Shown here one piece after another: positions 40,089 to 48,630 of a stretch of 64,000 nucleotides of DNA. The notes under the pieces are model-generated. The model saw only the letters and a list, made by a program, of their open reading frames with translations, was not told the DNA's origin and did not search any database. The stretch comes from a virus: positions 16,404-80,403 of the IMG/VR virus record IMGVR_UViG_3300009103_000014; one strand, given 5' to 3'. Position 1 is the first letter of the stretch. The number at the start of each line of letters is the position of its first letter. Both the position numbers and the translations under genes were made by a program.

Positions 40089-40643
40089 TTATCTCCCTGC
40101 CACCGGTGATTTTGTACCTTGTGGCAAATCACTAGTTGTTTTAGCTTTTTCTGTTGTACCGCCAGCAATTTCAATTTCAGGTGTTTCTTTTACATTATTT
40201 AATTCTCTAATGAAACCTAATTTTGCTTCTGCTGGTGCTTCACCCGAAGCGTAATCGTTTCCAAGTTTTGTTTCATATTCTTGTCCTTGTGTTGCTACTG
40301 CTTCTTCTCTAGCAATTTCTTCCGGGTGTTCGCTATTAATAACAACAACTTGGTTTCCAGGAATTCCTGCTAAATTTACTAAATCAGCATGAACAACTTG
40401 AGGTGTACTTGGATATGTTAATGTAATTTCAAAAATTGTTACCTTGCTATTGCGAAGGTTTTGAAAGTCCATTGGGTGTTCTTGAATTGGCGTTACTTTA
40501 GGAGCCGTGATATCTTTAACATCATACTTGCCTAGAACCCTTTCAATTAGGTCCATCAAATCAGGTTCAGCTTCTATTGCCAGTTTAACCTTAAATTTAT
40601 ATTCTTTTATTGACTCTGTCAAGTATTCGTTAAATGACTTCAT
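40089..40643 (-). CDS. Conserved head-region protein with capsid-targeting-like N-terminus, 184 aa
   Basis: From ATG 40643 (GGAG seven bases before; the ATG at 40655 contains that site). N-terminus 'MKSFNEYLTESIKEYKF' resembles the T4 internal-protein capsid-targeting sequence 'MKTYQEFIAE', ending in L-x-E-like 'YLTE', the type of site cut by the gp21 protease. The rest has a beta region 'KVTIFEITLTYPSTPQVVHA' and 'NQVVVINSEHPEEIA', then an acidic tail. Suggests an internal head protein (inference). Confidence 0.6.
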   Translation of the reverse strand: MKSFNEYLTESIKEYKFKVKLAIEAEPDLMDLIERVLGKYDVKDITAPKVTPIQEHPMDFQNLRNSKVTIFEITLTYPSTPQVVHADLVNLAGIPGNQVVVINSEHPEEIAREEAVATQGQEYETKLGNDYASGEAPAEAKLGFIRELNNVKETPEIEIAGGTTEKAKTTSDLPQGTKSPVAGR

Positions 40644-40666
40644 TTCAATCTCCATTTGTATTATAA

Positions 40667-41185
40667 CTATTTATTATCTTTTGTGTCATTTTTGCTAAGA
40701 ATTCTCTCTAATAACTCGTTACGATTTAATATAGTTGCTTCGCCAGTTTCAGCACCATCACCTAGTTTACCCATATCACGGTCTATTCTAGCGTCTAAGG
40801 CCTTCTTACGAAGCTGTAATTCTACCATTTTTAGCTTTTTATCTATCTTAGCCTGCTTGGCATTCAATGTAATAGTTAACATTTTACTAGCTGTATCAAA
40901 TATTTGTCCACTAAATCTAGCTTCTACGTTCATACCTAAGTCCATTAGGTTATTAAAAGAATCTTCTGCCTTGCCGGCAATTTCATCCATTTCTTTATCA
41001 TTTGCTGTTAAATTCTCAACTCCTGCCAATGCTGATTCAATAGTATCTACTTGTTTTAACTCTTTTTCTACTTTATCTACTGTTTCCAAAGACTTATGTG
41101 GATCAACCTCTTCAGGGAGAGCTGTACTATCATCTTTATCTACATTGGGGGCTATATTTAGAAGCTCTTCTAGTTTTTTTGTCAT
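40667..41185 (-). CDS. gp16: Terminase small subunit (gp16-like)
   Basis: 172 aa (T4 gp16 164). The acidic N-terminal third precedes a long helical part 'FNNLMDLGMNVEARFSGQIF', then 'TASKMLTITLNAKQAKIDKK', matching the central helices of gp16 that form the ring; the C-terminus 'ATILNRNELLERILSK' resembles T4 'ATVFMGSPTELMDEI'. It regulates gp17 and recognises DNA. Separated from gp17 by two other genes, whereas T4 has them adjacent. Confidence 0.75.
   Translation of the reverse strand: MTKKLEELLNIAPNVDKDDSTALPEEVDPHKSLETVDKVEKELKQVDTIESALAGVENLTANDKEMDEIAGKAEDSFNNLMDLGMNVEARFSGQIFDTASKMLTITLNAKQAKIDKKLKMVELQLRKKALDARIDRDMGKLGDGAETGEATILNRNELLERILSKNDTKDNK
40668..40675 (-). promoter_or_regulatory. 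Late promoter box AATAAATA
   Basis: Minus strand AATAAATA followed by GTTATAATAC, overlapping the stop codon of the gp16 gene. It lies 24 nt before the ATG at 40643, with GGAG between. Confidence 0.5.
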
Positions 41186-41210
41186 GTTTAAACCTTATTA
41201 GTAATAAAGG

Positions 41211-41218
41211 TATTTAGC
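41211..41218 (-). promoter_or_regulatory. Late promoter box GCTAAATA over a stop codon
   Basis: Minus strand GCTAAATA with the TAA of the gp4 gene inside it, 25 nt before the gp16 ATG. The same box-and-stop arrangement recurs at 50337-50344. Confidence 0.55.
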
Positions 41219-41660
41219 GACGGCGTTTTCCTTGATGAAACAAATCGTTTTCTGTTACTACCCTAAAACGTATACCTTTTTGTTTACACCAGGCTGTTGC
41301 GGCCTCCCATTTAGCCATATTTTGTACTACAGCCATTTGTCTATTTTTACTTTTACCAGCGGCTTCCATTGTGGATTGGTTACTAGGTTTAATTTCAACT
41401 ACTTCAGTTCTTTTCTTACCTTTAGCATCTTGATACTGTACAAAAAAATCTGGTACATAAGTTGTTGTTTTACCAGTTAAAGGATTTTTATAAGGAATTC
41501 GTACAGCTTCACTGGCCCAGCCTATAACACCGTGACTATTATCACAAAACGTCATAAAAGCGTGTTCCCAGCTTGATCTATAAATTGGTGTTTTTGTGCC
41601 GGCGTATTTGTCTGGATTCTTTAATGTGTATCGACCGCGGGCAACTCCCTTGCCTATCAT
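41214..41660 (-). CDS. gp4: Head completion protein, PD-(D/E)XK nuclease fold (gp4-like)
   Basis: 148 aa, the T4 gp4 length. 'IYRSSWEHAFMTFCDN' near residue 27, 'YVPDFFVQYQD' near 70 and 'TEVVEIKPSNQ' near 87 give the E...PD...ExK active site of TnsA-like nucleases. In T4 gp4 completes filled heads so that tails can join. Start in ATGA overlap with the 127-aa gene. Strong basic N and C termini suit DNA binding. Confidence 0.85.
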   Translation of the reverse strand: MIGKGVARGRYTLKNPDKYAGTKTPIYRSSWEHAFMTFCDNSHGVIGWASEAVRIPYKNPLTGKTTTYVPDFFVQYQDAKGKKRTEVVEIKPSNQSTMEAAGKSKNRQMAVVQNMAKWEAATAWCKQKGIRFRVVTENDLFHQGKRRR

Positions 41661-42040
41661 TCAATGATGTTCCTTAATACATTTGGGTTTGCTGTTCTAG
41701 AATTAGCGTATCCTAAGACACTAGTTTTTATTCTATAACTGTTTATAATAGCTATTAAATTTTTTTGTACGTCGTTAATATTTTCTGATTCTAATCTTTC
41801 TATTAAAGACATTATATCATATCCACCATTATAAGCAATCTCAAACAGACTATCTGTTAATGTACTTGCTGTTGTTTGATCATCATTTGTTTTTCTTAAA
41901 AAGAAAGATTTAACTGCTTGATGTTGTGCGGCATCAATAGATATATTTTGATTAAAATATCCATTAAAAAAATCTACTGTTTTTTCTTTTGATTCTACGT
42001 TTTGATCTACGTTTGTACTAGCATATAAATTCTCAGCCAT
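41657..42040 (-). CDS. Small conserved structural-region protein, 127 aa
   Basis: Helical, uncharged surface; 'KTVDFFNGYFNQNISIDAAQ' and 'LTDSLFEIAYNGGYDIMSLI', ending 'SVLGYANSRTANPNVLRNII'. It overlaps its neighbours by one base and ATGA, being translated between the tube-like protein and gp4. I recall equivalents in other marine T4-like phages. Virion or assembly role presumed. Confidence 0.6.
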   Translation of the reverse strand: MAENLYASTNVDQNVESKEKTVDFFNGYFNQNISIDAAQHQAVKSFFLRKTNDDQTTASTLTDSLFEIAYNGGYDIMSLIERLESENINDVQKNLIAIINSYRIKTSVLGYANSRTANPNVLRNIIE

Positions 42041-43590
42041 TATTCACCTGCCTCTGGAGTCCAAGTACTAGAATTATTCTTTTTAACAATATATGGTTCG
42101 CCGTCAATTTCTGCTAGTTCTGAACCTTTAGCAATTGATTGTCCTGTATAAGCTGTAGCGTCTTGATGAGGATTACTTGCTGTTCCGTATGTTGTGCTTC
42201 TCGAAGAAGCAGACGAAGAACTTAATTGTGTGTTTACTTCACCTTTACTAGTTGTTGCTCCACCTAATGTGTTTATTATTGTACCTGCGGCCGCACCAGC
42301 AATAACTCCTTTAACCATTCCTTTAATATCACCGTCCATGATAGCACCTGCGGCGGCTCCAACAATAAGAGATTTAGTCATTGTACTCATATTAAATCCT
42401 GATTGTACTCTGCTATTTCCACCTTCTGGAACTCCCATTCCACCAAACTCCATCCCGCCAGCACTAGCAACTGATCCAGCACCACCACTCGCGTCAGCTT
42501 GTAAGTACGCCATTGGGCCAGCGGCAAACGGTTGTGTACCTTGAACAGCATTTCCGTCTTCACCAGTAACTGTGCCTGTGCCTGTTATAAAATTCGTTTT
42601 AGGTAATGGGTTAAATTTTCTTGCGACGCTTTGACCGGCTGATCCTGGGAAGGCAAATGGATTTTCACCTTTTAATGCTTTACGAACTCCCTGACTTATT
42701 TCAGAATTTACAAAACTTTTTAAATCAACATTTTGGAAATTTTGAAATGTTCTTAAACCTTGTATTGCGGCACTTCCAAATTTTCCTGAAGCTAAATCCT
42801 GAGACATTTGTCCAGTAGCATCAAATAAACCGCCTACACCAAATAATGATGTTGTACCTCCGCCTTCTGGCGACAATGGACTTGCTTTTTTATCATAGTG
42901 TAAATCACCAAAGCCTGTCGGCGAACCTACACCACCAATAAAACCAGTAGCATATTTTACAAGTTCATATTCAACTTGCATTATATTTTCTAATACATCA
43001 CTTTGACTATGATCATGACTGTCATGATTATAATTTGTTAGTAATGGATTAATTAATGTGTATTCTGTAAACTTTTTACCGTATATACTATAAATTCTTA
43101 TATCATCAAAAAACGGTTCGTGATTTGCTCTTTCATAACCAAACATTCTAGCAACTCTAGGGCCATATGTATCTTTATACCTATAAGTAGCGAAATTTTC
43201 ATATGCTTGATCAGTATAGTAATAATCCATGTAAGCATACCACATATTTCGTGATATGTCTGCCATATCATCGTGTATTCGTATGTTTATAGGATTAAAA
43301 TTTAATTTAGATTGAATATTTCTGACACGATTGTATTGATTCATCTGAGTTGTGTCAAAAGTGTATGTTGGTAATTCAACTGATTTTACCAACATACTTA
43401 TTTCTCTTTTTGTTTCGTCTTTTACTATAGCCGCCGCTGTTGGCGACAAGTTAAACACGACATAAAATAAAAACTTTTGCTTCGGTGCTAACCTAAAATT
43501 ACCATCTCTAAAAGTTCTAGAGGCGTGTTGGTAATCTCTTATAGCTTTCCGACCGGTTAAGGCATTAAGAAAAGCGTTCATGCTCCCCAT
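42040..43590 (-). CDS. Tail-tube-superfamily protein, gp54-like, 516 aa
   Basis: N-terminal 270 residues have the tube-like domain: 'PKQKFLFYVVFNLSPTAAAI', 'LVKSVELPTYTFDTTQMNQY', 'NPINIRIHDDMADISRNMWY' and 'VEYELVKYATGF', similar in order to gp19. The C-terminal half is Gly/Ser/Ala-rich with hydrophobic Ala-Gly stretches ('IMDGDIKGMVKGVIAGAAAG'). T4 gp54, the tube initiator, has a tube fold but is 320 aa; whether this is gp54 or a phage-specific tube relative is not settled. ATG 43590 has AAGG before it; ATG 43581 is possible. Confidence 0.65.
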   Translation of the reverse strand: MGSMNAFLNALTGRKAIRDYQHASRTFRDGNFRLAPKQKFLFYVVFNLSPTAAAIVKDETKREISMLVKSVELPTYTFDTTQMNQYNRVRNIQSKLNFNPINIRIHDDMADISRNMWYAYMDYYYTDQAYENFATYRYKDTYGPRVARMFGYERANHEPFFDDIRIYSIYGKKFTEYTLINPLLTNYNHDSHDHSQSDVLENIMQVEYELVKYATGFIGGVGSPTGFGDLHYDKKASPLSPEGGGTTSLFGVGGLFDATGQMSQDLASGKFGSAAIQGLRTFQNFQNVDLKSFVNSEISQGVRKALKGENPFAFPGSAGQSVARKFNPLPKTNFITGTGTVTGEDGNAVQGTQPFAAGPMAYLQADASGGAGSVASAGGMEFGGMGVPEGGNSRVQSGFNMSTMTKSLIVGAAAGAIMDGDIKGMVKGVIAGAAAGTIINTLGGATTSKGEVNTQLSSSSASSRSTTYGTASNPHQDATAYTGQSIAKGSELAEIDGEPYIVKKNNSSTWTPEAGE

Positions 43591-43596
43591 GGCGCC

Positions 43597-44223
43597 TTAC
43601 CCCGTAATAACTTGTCCTGCCGCTCTAGCCACTGCCGCGCCTATACCTGCTCCGCCGGCTCCAGCTGGTAATTGTACCGCATTATCAAATCTAATTGACA
43701 TAGTAACACTTGCTGGTTCTGATGAAGCATAGTTCAAGTCATTGTAATTAACATTCTCAATATAACAACCATATAGTTCCCACTCTTCTAATGAAGTAGG
43801 AGCAGATGATCCGTTACCGCCATCTAATAGCTCAAATCTTGTTAAGAACTTATAATCAATACCAGCTGAAGCTGATGCTTGTTCCATGAAGTCAAATTGC
43901 TTCTGAACTTGCTCGCCTACTAGTTTTGATACATTACTTGAAACGTCATCTCTTATATTAACTGTAACGGGGTCCCACGTATGTTTCCCAATTATATTAA
44001 TCTTAGAGTTATAAACATCTACAGGAATTTGCTCAAAGTTAACGCTTGGACGGGTTACATCCATAACCTGTTTTGTAAGTTCTGCTCTTGAAGTAGATAC
44101 TCCAAAATTCTCAAAACTCACTCTAAAGCGATATTTAAGTTTTGGCATAAGCAGACCTTGTGAACTTGCACTTTGTCCGCCTGCTAGTGGAACAGTAAAC
44201 TTGTTTAATGAACTTACTGACAT
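43597..44223 (-). CDS. gp19: Tail tube protein (gp19-like)
   Basis: 208 aa versus 163 in T4. 'LKYRFRVSFENFGVS', 'ELTKQVMDVTRPSVNFEQIP', 'IIGKHTWDPVTVNIRDDVS' and 'ELYGCYIENVNYNDLNYASS' form the known gp19 order; the C-terminus is Gly/Ala-rich. Polymerises inside the sheath as the inner tube. AAAGGAG precedes the ATG, and a late box is 26 nt upstream. It lies directly downstream of gp18, as in T4. Confidence 0.9.
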   Translation of the reverse strand: MSVSSLNKFTVPLAGGQSASSQGLLMPKLKYRFRVSFENFGVSTSRAELTKQVMDVTRPSVNFEQIPVDVYNSKINIIGKHTWDPVTVNIRDDVSSNVSKLVGEQVQKQFDFMEQASASAGIDYKFLTRFELLDGGNGSSAPTSLEEWELYGCYIENVNYNDLNYASSEPASVTMSIRFDNAVQLPAGAGGAGIGAAVARAAGQVITG

Positions 44224-44248
44224 TTGTACGTCTCCTTTATTATAATAT

Positions 44249-44256
44249 TATTTATC
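44249..44256 (-). promoter_or_regulatory. Late promoter box GATAAATA for gp19
   Basis: Minus strand GATAAATA followed by ATATTATAA, 26 nt before the gp19 ATG. Confidence 0.55.
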
Positions 44257-44272
44257 ATATCTTTCGACCTAT

Positions 44273-44299
44273 AAATTAGGCGGCATAACCGCCTAATTT
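44273..44299 (-). terminator. Hairpin after gp18
   Basis: Perfect 11-bp stem AAATTAGGCGG/CCGCCTAATTT with a 5-nt loop, 16 nt behind the gp18 stop. The following minus-strand bases are ATAGG, so the U-run is weak. It may terminate gp18 transcripts or protect their ends. Confidence 0.7.
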
Positions 44300-44314
44300 A
44301 ATTGATTCAATTAA

Positions 44315-47300
44315 TTATACCCCTGATATAGACCCAGTATTCTGTATTCTTACTGGAATGTATATAAACTCAACACTCTTAACAGGTTCAACAGCAACGT
44401 CAATATATAATTCGTTTCTATCTATTCTGTCTGATGTGTTATTAGTTTCATCACAAACTACCAAGTAGTCGTATAATCCACGTTTAGCAACCAAGTCATT
44501 CATTAGTGACTCAACAACACCTTTAACTTCATCTCTAGTTAACTTGTCGTTTGGTTCAAATACAAATGGTTTTGTAATTTCGCCTAGTCTTTCTCTAATA
44601 TAAGCTACTAATCTAGCAACGTTAATTCTGTCTAACGCTGAAGCAGAGCTATGTCTTGTTTTGTTACCAAAGTTTAATATACCTACACCTGGGAAAAATG
44701 ATATAGGATTAATTTTATTTTCATATAACGTATCTCTTAAAGATTCTCTAATACCTACAGTTTGGAATTCACCTGTCGCTTTGTCAATGTGACCCAATGC
44801 TGTAGCATTATCTACGCCACCTCGTCTAGTACCAGCTGGAGCAAACCAAGGAAAACTAGCATCATCTGAACGTAATATTGTTCTCAATGCCATGTGTGTA
44901 GGCGGAACAACAACTTTGTTTCCGTCTAAGTCTGTTGTGTTACCCGCTGGATAAAACACACCTTGATAAGTGTCTGCTGTAACTAGTCCATCTTCATCAT
45001 TGTCAATAGCTAATTTAGTATTACTAGCCCAGTTCTGAATATCAGTACTATTTGGTGCTAATCTAAATGGAGCATCTCCAAGAATAAAGCCAGTGTTACG
45101 TCTTTCATTATTAAGAGCTACTAGGTTAGCCATAAGTTCTGGATATCCAGGAGCAACTAATAAGTTAAAGTTACGTTGTTCTTCACGAATCTCTGCTGAT
45201 GTTTTAACAGCTGACTTCATAGCTGATACAACAACGTTACGTTGAGCAAATCTGCCCATAAACGGTGAACCATCATTTTTCAATCCTGAAGTTGTTACCC
45301 AAGCATTTGTTTCTGTAGGTAAAGTTTCACCTGCGAAATCAGTAGCATTAAAGTAACTCTTAGTATATTTTTTAACACAATTCGAGCTTCTTCTTAAGTT
45401 ATATGCTAGTGTGCCTTTTGGATATAAGGCGGCACTTGGAGCATCTAAGTCTAAGTAGTCACTCTTTAACAATGTTTTTGTTGATGTCATTGATGATGTT
45501 GTTACATCATCAGTACCACTATCATGGAATCTAAAGTCAGCAAATACAATACCATCTTCAGTAGTTTGGTCAGCATTATCAATCAATACCCATTTATCTT
45601 CACCAGATACACTTTCGTATCTGTTAAGTTTAGGATAAGCATCTAAATCTGAACTGTCTAACCATAAGTCACCATATACCAATGCTGTCTTATCTGACTG
45701 GGCTGTGGGCTCACTTGCTGAAACAATTACACCATTTGGTGAAGTGTTTGACAAGTTAAAACCTCTAGCATCAGAAGTAACATTTTGGTAACCTTTCCAA
45801 GCTGACCCATCATGTATCATTACATCAACTTCATCTACAGCCGCACTAAACCAAAGTCTTCCATCTGCTGGATCGCTAGTTGGTTGTGTGTTTGAAGCTG
45901 TATATGTGTAAGTTTTCCAATTTGATATAATAAGATCACTGTTATTACCTGATCTTACTGTATCGTCGTCTGTACTAATACCAGCGTCAGCTATCGGAGT
46001 ACCACTTGTATCTTTAACTACAATAACACCACCTAAATCATGTGTTAAAGTAATTTTATTAGTAGTAGTATCTCTTGATACTGATAAATTGGAAATGTTT
46101 TTAGCTGTTAAGTCTGCTACAAACGTTTCAGCAGTTGTACCACTCATAGTAACTGTTACTGCCGCTGGTAAAGTTGCTGTCTTATCTGAAACTTGAATTG
46201 TGAACGTTTCAGACGCTGTAAAGCTAGGACTATCAACACCGCTCGCTGTAGTAACTCCTTTGGCGTGTCTAGTATAGAATCTATATCCTACTCTTCCGTT
46301 GTCTGCTGGATCGTATTTTACATACATAGTATCAGCTTCAACATTTAATCCGCCGCCTGCTTTATCTAAACCAAAGTTAGCTGATTGATCATTTTGATAA
46401 ATCGGAGCTGTTAACGTTTCAAATAAAGAAGTATTAGAGTTATATTTTTTCAAACTAACATTAGCACCTAAGTTAGGTGTAGTAGTTTTAATCCACATAG
46501 CACCACTTGGTCTAGTGTAAGTATCTGCTGTTTTCCATTCAGGTACGCTAGTGTGAGCCGCTACTGTTAAAATAGGGCCATAATAAGTACCAGCAGTTAA
46601 CCCACAGACTGTGAGGATTGTACCTGTGCCGTTCGCTAGTACGATTGTAGCATTAGCTGTTGAATCTCCACCTGATGAACTATCAGCATAAATCTGTAAT
46701 TTGTTATTAACTACATCAGCAGTAACTCCAGTTAATGAAGCACCGTTAATATCTGATGCCATTGTAGTAACTGTAGTTCCTGAAGCTGTAACAACATTAC
46801 CATTAATAGAAATTGTATTACCAGCAACAATAGTTGGTGAACTTTCTGTTCCTGCTATTGTTGGGAATGATTTCTGCCAAGTAGATGTTCCAACTTGTGT
46901 CCAAGCATTGTTAGACTTTTTGTAAAATAACGGGTTTTGTGTATTAGTAGCATCAATGGCGTAATCGCCTATTGATCCAAAAGCCGCTTTAGGAACTGAA
47001 CCGGAAATATCATTTGAATCTGTAATAACTTTTGGTACTTTGTTTTCGAACTTCTGTGTAGAAGCATTCCAAACTTGGACACCAAATAATGTTTTACTAG
47101 TATCAAACCATTGTGTATTTGCCGCTGGTGTTCCTGTAGGTCTTCCAGCTGATGTAATTATTTCTGATAAATCTACATCTGCTCTTAATACATAAGCTCT
47201 GTTACTAACACCTAATACGCTGTAGGCCGCTAATAATCCGTACTCGTTTGGTTCAATACCATGTAACGGAGTACCACTTGTATTCTTATAAAAATTAGGC

Positions 47301-47515
47301 TCACCGTAGGTTGTCACCAACTCTCTTTGAGACCCAATTAAATATGTTTTTTCTGCATTTGCTTTAGTAGTACCTGCCGCCGTTGCGGTGCTTGTACCAC
47401 TAGTTTTGTCTTGGGCTGTGGCGATAACAATTAACGGAATCGTTCCAACTGCCGTTGGAGCGTATTGCGATTCGTCTGTTACACTAACCTGTATGCCCGG
47501 TGATATAAGTGCCAT
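44315..47515 (-). CDS. gp18: Tail sheath protein (gp18-like), oversized
   Basis: 1066 aa against 659 in T4. The ends are gp18-like: N-terminal 'ISPGIQVSVTDESQYAPTAV', 'GTIPLIVIATAQDKT' and C-terminal 'LREEQRNFNLLVAPGYPELM'-like, 'SASALDRINVARLVAYIRER', 'AVEPVKSVEFIYIPVRIQNT'. The middle (about residues 120-700) is a Ser/Thr/Gly-rich, repeated beta region with patterns like 'VPEWKTADTYTRPSGAMWIK', 'NTQWFDTSKTLFG' and 'WLDSSDLDAYPKLNRY', likely outward-facing insertions. The sheath contracts to inject DNA. Extra domains may face the host or mediate surface interactions. Confidence 0.92.
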   Translation of the reverse strand: MALISPGIQVSVTDESQYAPTAVGTIPLIVIATAQDKTSGTSTATAAGTTKANAEKTYLIGSQRELVTTYGEPNFYKNTSGTPLHGIEPNEYGLLAAYSVLGVSNRAYVLRADVDLSEIITSAGRPTGTPAANTQWFDTSKTLFGVQVWNASTQKFENKVPKVITDSNDISGSVPKAAFGSIGDYAIDATNTQNPLFYKKSNNAWTQVGTSTWQKSFPTIAGTESSPTIVAGNTISINGNVVTASGTTVTTMASDINGASLTGVTADVVNNKLQIYADSSSGGDSTANATIVLANGTGTILTVCGLTAGTYYGPILTVAAHTSVPEWKTADTYTRPSGAMWIKTTTPNLGANVSLKKYNSNTSLFETLTAPIYQNDQSANFGLDKAGGGLNVEADTMYVKYDPADNGRVGYRFYTRHAKGVTTASGVDSPSFTASETFTIQVSDKTATLPAAVTVTMSGTTAETFVADLTAKNISNLSVSRDTTTNKITLTHDLGGVIVVKDTSGTPIADAGISTDDDTVRSGNNSDLIISNWKTYTYTASNTQPTSDPADGRLWFSAAVDEVDVMIHDGSAWKGYQNVTSDARGFNLSNTSPNGVIVSASEPTAQSDKTALVYGDLWLDSSDLDAYPKLNRYESVSGEDKWVLIDNADQTTEDGIVFADFRFHDSGTDDVTTSSMTSTKTLLKSDYLDLDAPSAALYPKGTLAYNLRRSSNCVKKYTKSYFNATDFAGETLPTETNAWVTTSGLKNDGSPFMGRFAQRNVVVSAMKSAVKTSAEIREEQRNFNLLVAPGYPELMANLVALNNERRNTGFILGDAPFRLAPNSTDIQNWASNTKLAIDNDEDGLVTADTYQGVFYPAGNTTDLDGNKVVVPPTHMALRTILRSDDASFPWFAPAGTRRGGVDNATALGHIDKATGEFQTVGIRESLRDTLYENKINPISFFPGVGILNFGNKTRHSSASALDRINVARLVAYIRERLGEITKPFVFEPNDKLTRDEVKGVVESLMNDLVAKRGLYDYLVVCDETNNTSDRIDRNELYIDVAVEPVKSVEFIYIPVRIQNTGSISGV

Positions 47516-47559
47516 TTTTTGTCCTCACTAATAAGTTTGTTATATCTTTTTTATAAGTG

Positions 47560-47567
47560 TATTTACC
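47560..47567 (-). promoter_or_regulatory. Late promoter box GGTAAATA for gp18
   Basis: Minus strand GGTAAATA followed by CACTTATAA, 45 nt before the gp18 ATG. Confidence 0.5.
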
Positions 47568-47588
47568 AATAATGTTGAAAAAGGCTCT

Positions 47589-47612
47589 AAATAAAAGCCC
47601 TTTATAAAGGGC
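47589..47612 (-). terminator. Terminator-like hairpin behind the dNMP kinase transcript
   Basis: Perfect palindrome GCCCTTTATAAAGGGC (47597-47612), followed on the minus strand by TTTTATTT. It would end minus-strand transcripts that run through the HNH-like gene from the kinase. Confidence 0.6.
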
Positions 47613-47619
47613 ACCAGCG

Positions 47620-47627
47620 AATAAATA
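47620..47627 (+). promoter_or_regulatory. Late promoter box AATAAATA, leaderless type
   Basis: Plus strand AATAAATA, then CTGTT, then ATG at 47633. No ribosome site can fit on the RNA if initiation is T4-like. Confidence 0.45.
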
Positions 47628-47632
47628 CTGTT

Positions 47633-47965
47633 ATGACCAGGCCTGTATGTATAACTTGTAATGCTCCAGCGGCAATAAATTACAAAAGAAAAGGAAAAAT
47701 TTACTATCGTAGATTTTGTGATAGCTGTGTGCGACAAACTAAAAAACCTAATCCTTTTAAAGTACACGGATTTATTAAAAAAGACACTTGCGATCACTGT
47801 GGATACAAAAGTAAATATCCTGATAGTTTTTTAATTTATTATTTAGATGGAAATAAAAGTAATACTAGAATGTCTAATCTTAAAACTATTTGTCAGAATT
47901 GTAAAGTGGTTCTAAGTCGGACCGGGTGGAGTAAGATTGCTGGTGATCTAACACCTGATCTATAG
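47633..47965 (+). CDS. HNH-like zinc-finger protein with altered active site, 110 aa
   Basis: Two cysteine pairs ('CITCNAPAA', 'CDSCVRQ') then 'DTCDHCGYKSKYPDSF' and 'IYYLDGNKSNTRMSNLKTIC' (with a final 'QNC'). The last part is the HNH beta-beta-alpha-metal fold, in which the usual first His (as in 'HH.DGN.xN') is Tyr here, so nuclease activity may be lost. I recall related phage proteins with 'YH.DGN'. The end is antisense to the dNMP kinase end for 80 nt. Confidence 0.7.
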   Translation: MTRPVCITCNAPAAINYKRKGKIYYRRFCDSCVRQTKKPNPFKVHGFIKKDTCDHCGYKSKYPDSFLIYYLDGNKSNTRMSNLKTICQNCKVVLSRTGWSKIAGDLTPDL

Positions 47966-48569
47966 AGTGATATAACGTTTCAATAGTATCTTTATTTGTA
48001 AGTAAAATATCAAAATCCCAACCTGCCCAGCGCCATTCACTGCGATGAACATTTGGATGATTTTTTGCTACTGGGTTATCTTCTGGTGGGTTCGTATGTA
48101 GCTTATTAAGTTTTCCTGCCATCTTCCAATACTCGGGTTCTTTATCTCGCCACACTTCCCAAGTATACCCTTTAAGCCCTTTAACCATTTCAAGTTCATT
48201 AAAGAATCTACAATCAGGTATTACAAAGTTTTTACTAGGATTTTCTAGTATTTGTTGTTTAACTAAACTAACCCAAATACCATCAAAAAATCCTCGTCTT
48301 AAACATTCAGTTCCATATAACTGTAATACAAGTCTAGGTGTTATTTCTCTGCCTGTTTCGTTGGACCAGTATTCGTCTACTGTTTCTCTAAATTCTCTTG
48401 ACTCAACTGTATCGCCTTCAAGTAGTGCTCTATCCCAGCCAAACAAAGTTGATACACCATCCTTTAATCTATCAGCAAAACTTAATTTTATAAAGTTATG
48501 GTTATCAACTAGGTAGTCAGCTACAGTTCCTTTACCTGATCCAATTAACCCACATATTCCTATAATCAT
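47886..48569 (-). CDS. Deoxynucleoside monophosphate kinase (gp1-like)
   Basis: 227 aa, T4 gp1 241. P-loop 'IIGICGLIGSGKGTVADYLV' at residues 2-21, 'FIKLSFADRLKDGVSTLFGW' in the substrate region, 'RLVLQLYGTECLRRGFF' and 'FVIPDCRFFNELEMVKGL'. T4 gp1 phosphorylates dGMP, dTMP and hydroxymethyl-dCMP; the base specificity here cannot be read. Own sigma70-type promoter. Confidence 0.88.
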   Translation of the reverse strand: MIIGICGLIGSGKGTVADYLVDNHNFIKLSFADRLKDGVSTLFGWDRALLEGDTVESREFRETVDEYWSNETGREITPRLVLQLYGTECLRRGFFDGIWVSLVKQQILENPSKNFVIPDCRFFNELEMVKGLKGYTWEVWRDKEPEYWKMAGKLNKLHTNPPEDNPVAKNHPNVHRSEWRWAGWDFDILLTNKDTIETLYHSIDQVLDHQQSYSTRSDLEPLYNSDK

Positions 48570-48575
48570 ACTTGT

Positions 48576-48605
48576 ATTATACTATAAACACAAGTTGGTT
48601 GTCAA
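48576..48605 (-). promoter_or_regulatory. Sigma70-type promoter for the dNMP kinase
   Basis: Minus strand: TTGACA (48600-48605), 18 bp, TATAAT (48576-48581), right before the ATG at 48569 with a very short leader (about 1-2 nt), so translation start may be leaderless or the true promoter position shifted. Confidence 0.7.
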
Positions 48606-48617
48606 GTTCTTTTTTTA

Positions 48618-48625
48618 ATTAAATA
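48618..48625 (+). promoter_or_regulatory. Late promoter box ATTAAATA, leaderless type
   Basis: Plus strand ATTAAATA, then ATGGT, then ATG at 48631. Same 5-nt distance as at 23099 and 47633. Confidence 0.4.
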
Positions 48626-48630
48626 ATGGT

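Noticed and set aside
42194-42544. Plus-strand open frame opposite the tube-like gene, and similar long frames opposite gp18 and the giant fibre
   Set aside because: Amino-acid composition (Pro/Val/Ala-rich) is that of an antisense shadow of Gly/Ala/Thr-rich coding sequence, with no ribosome site.
47589-47627. tRNA or small RNA gene in the gap around the GCCC palindrome
   Set aside because: Only a simple hairpin with a T run is present; no cloverleaf or CCA-type end.
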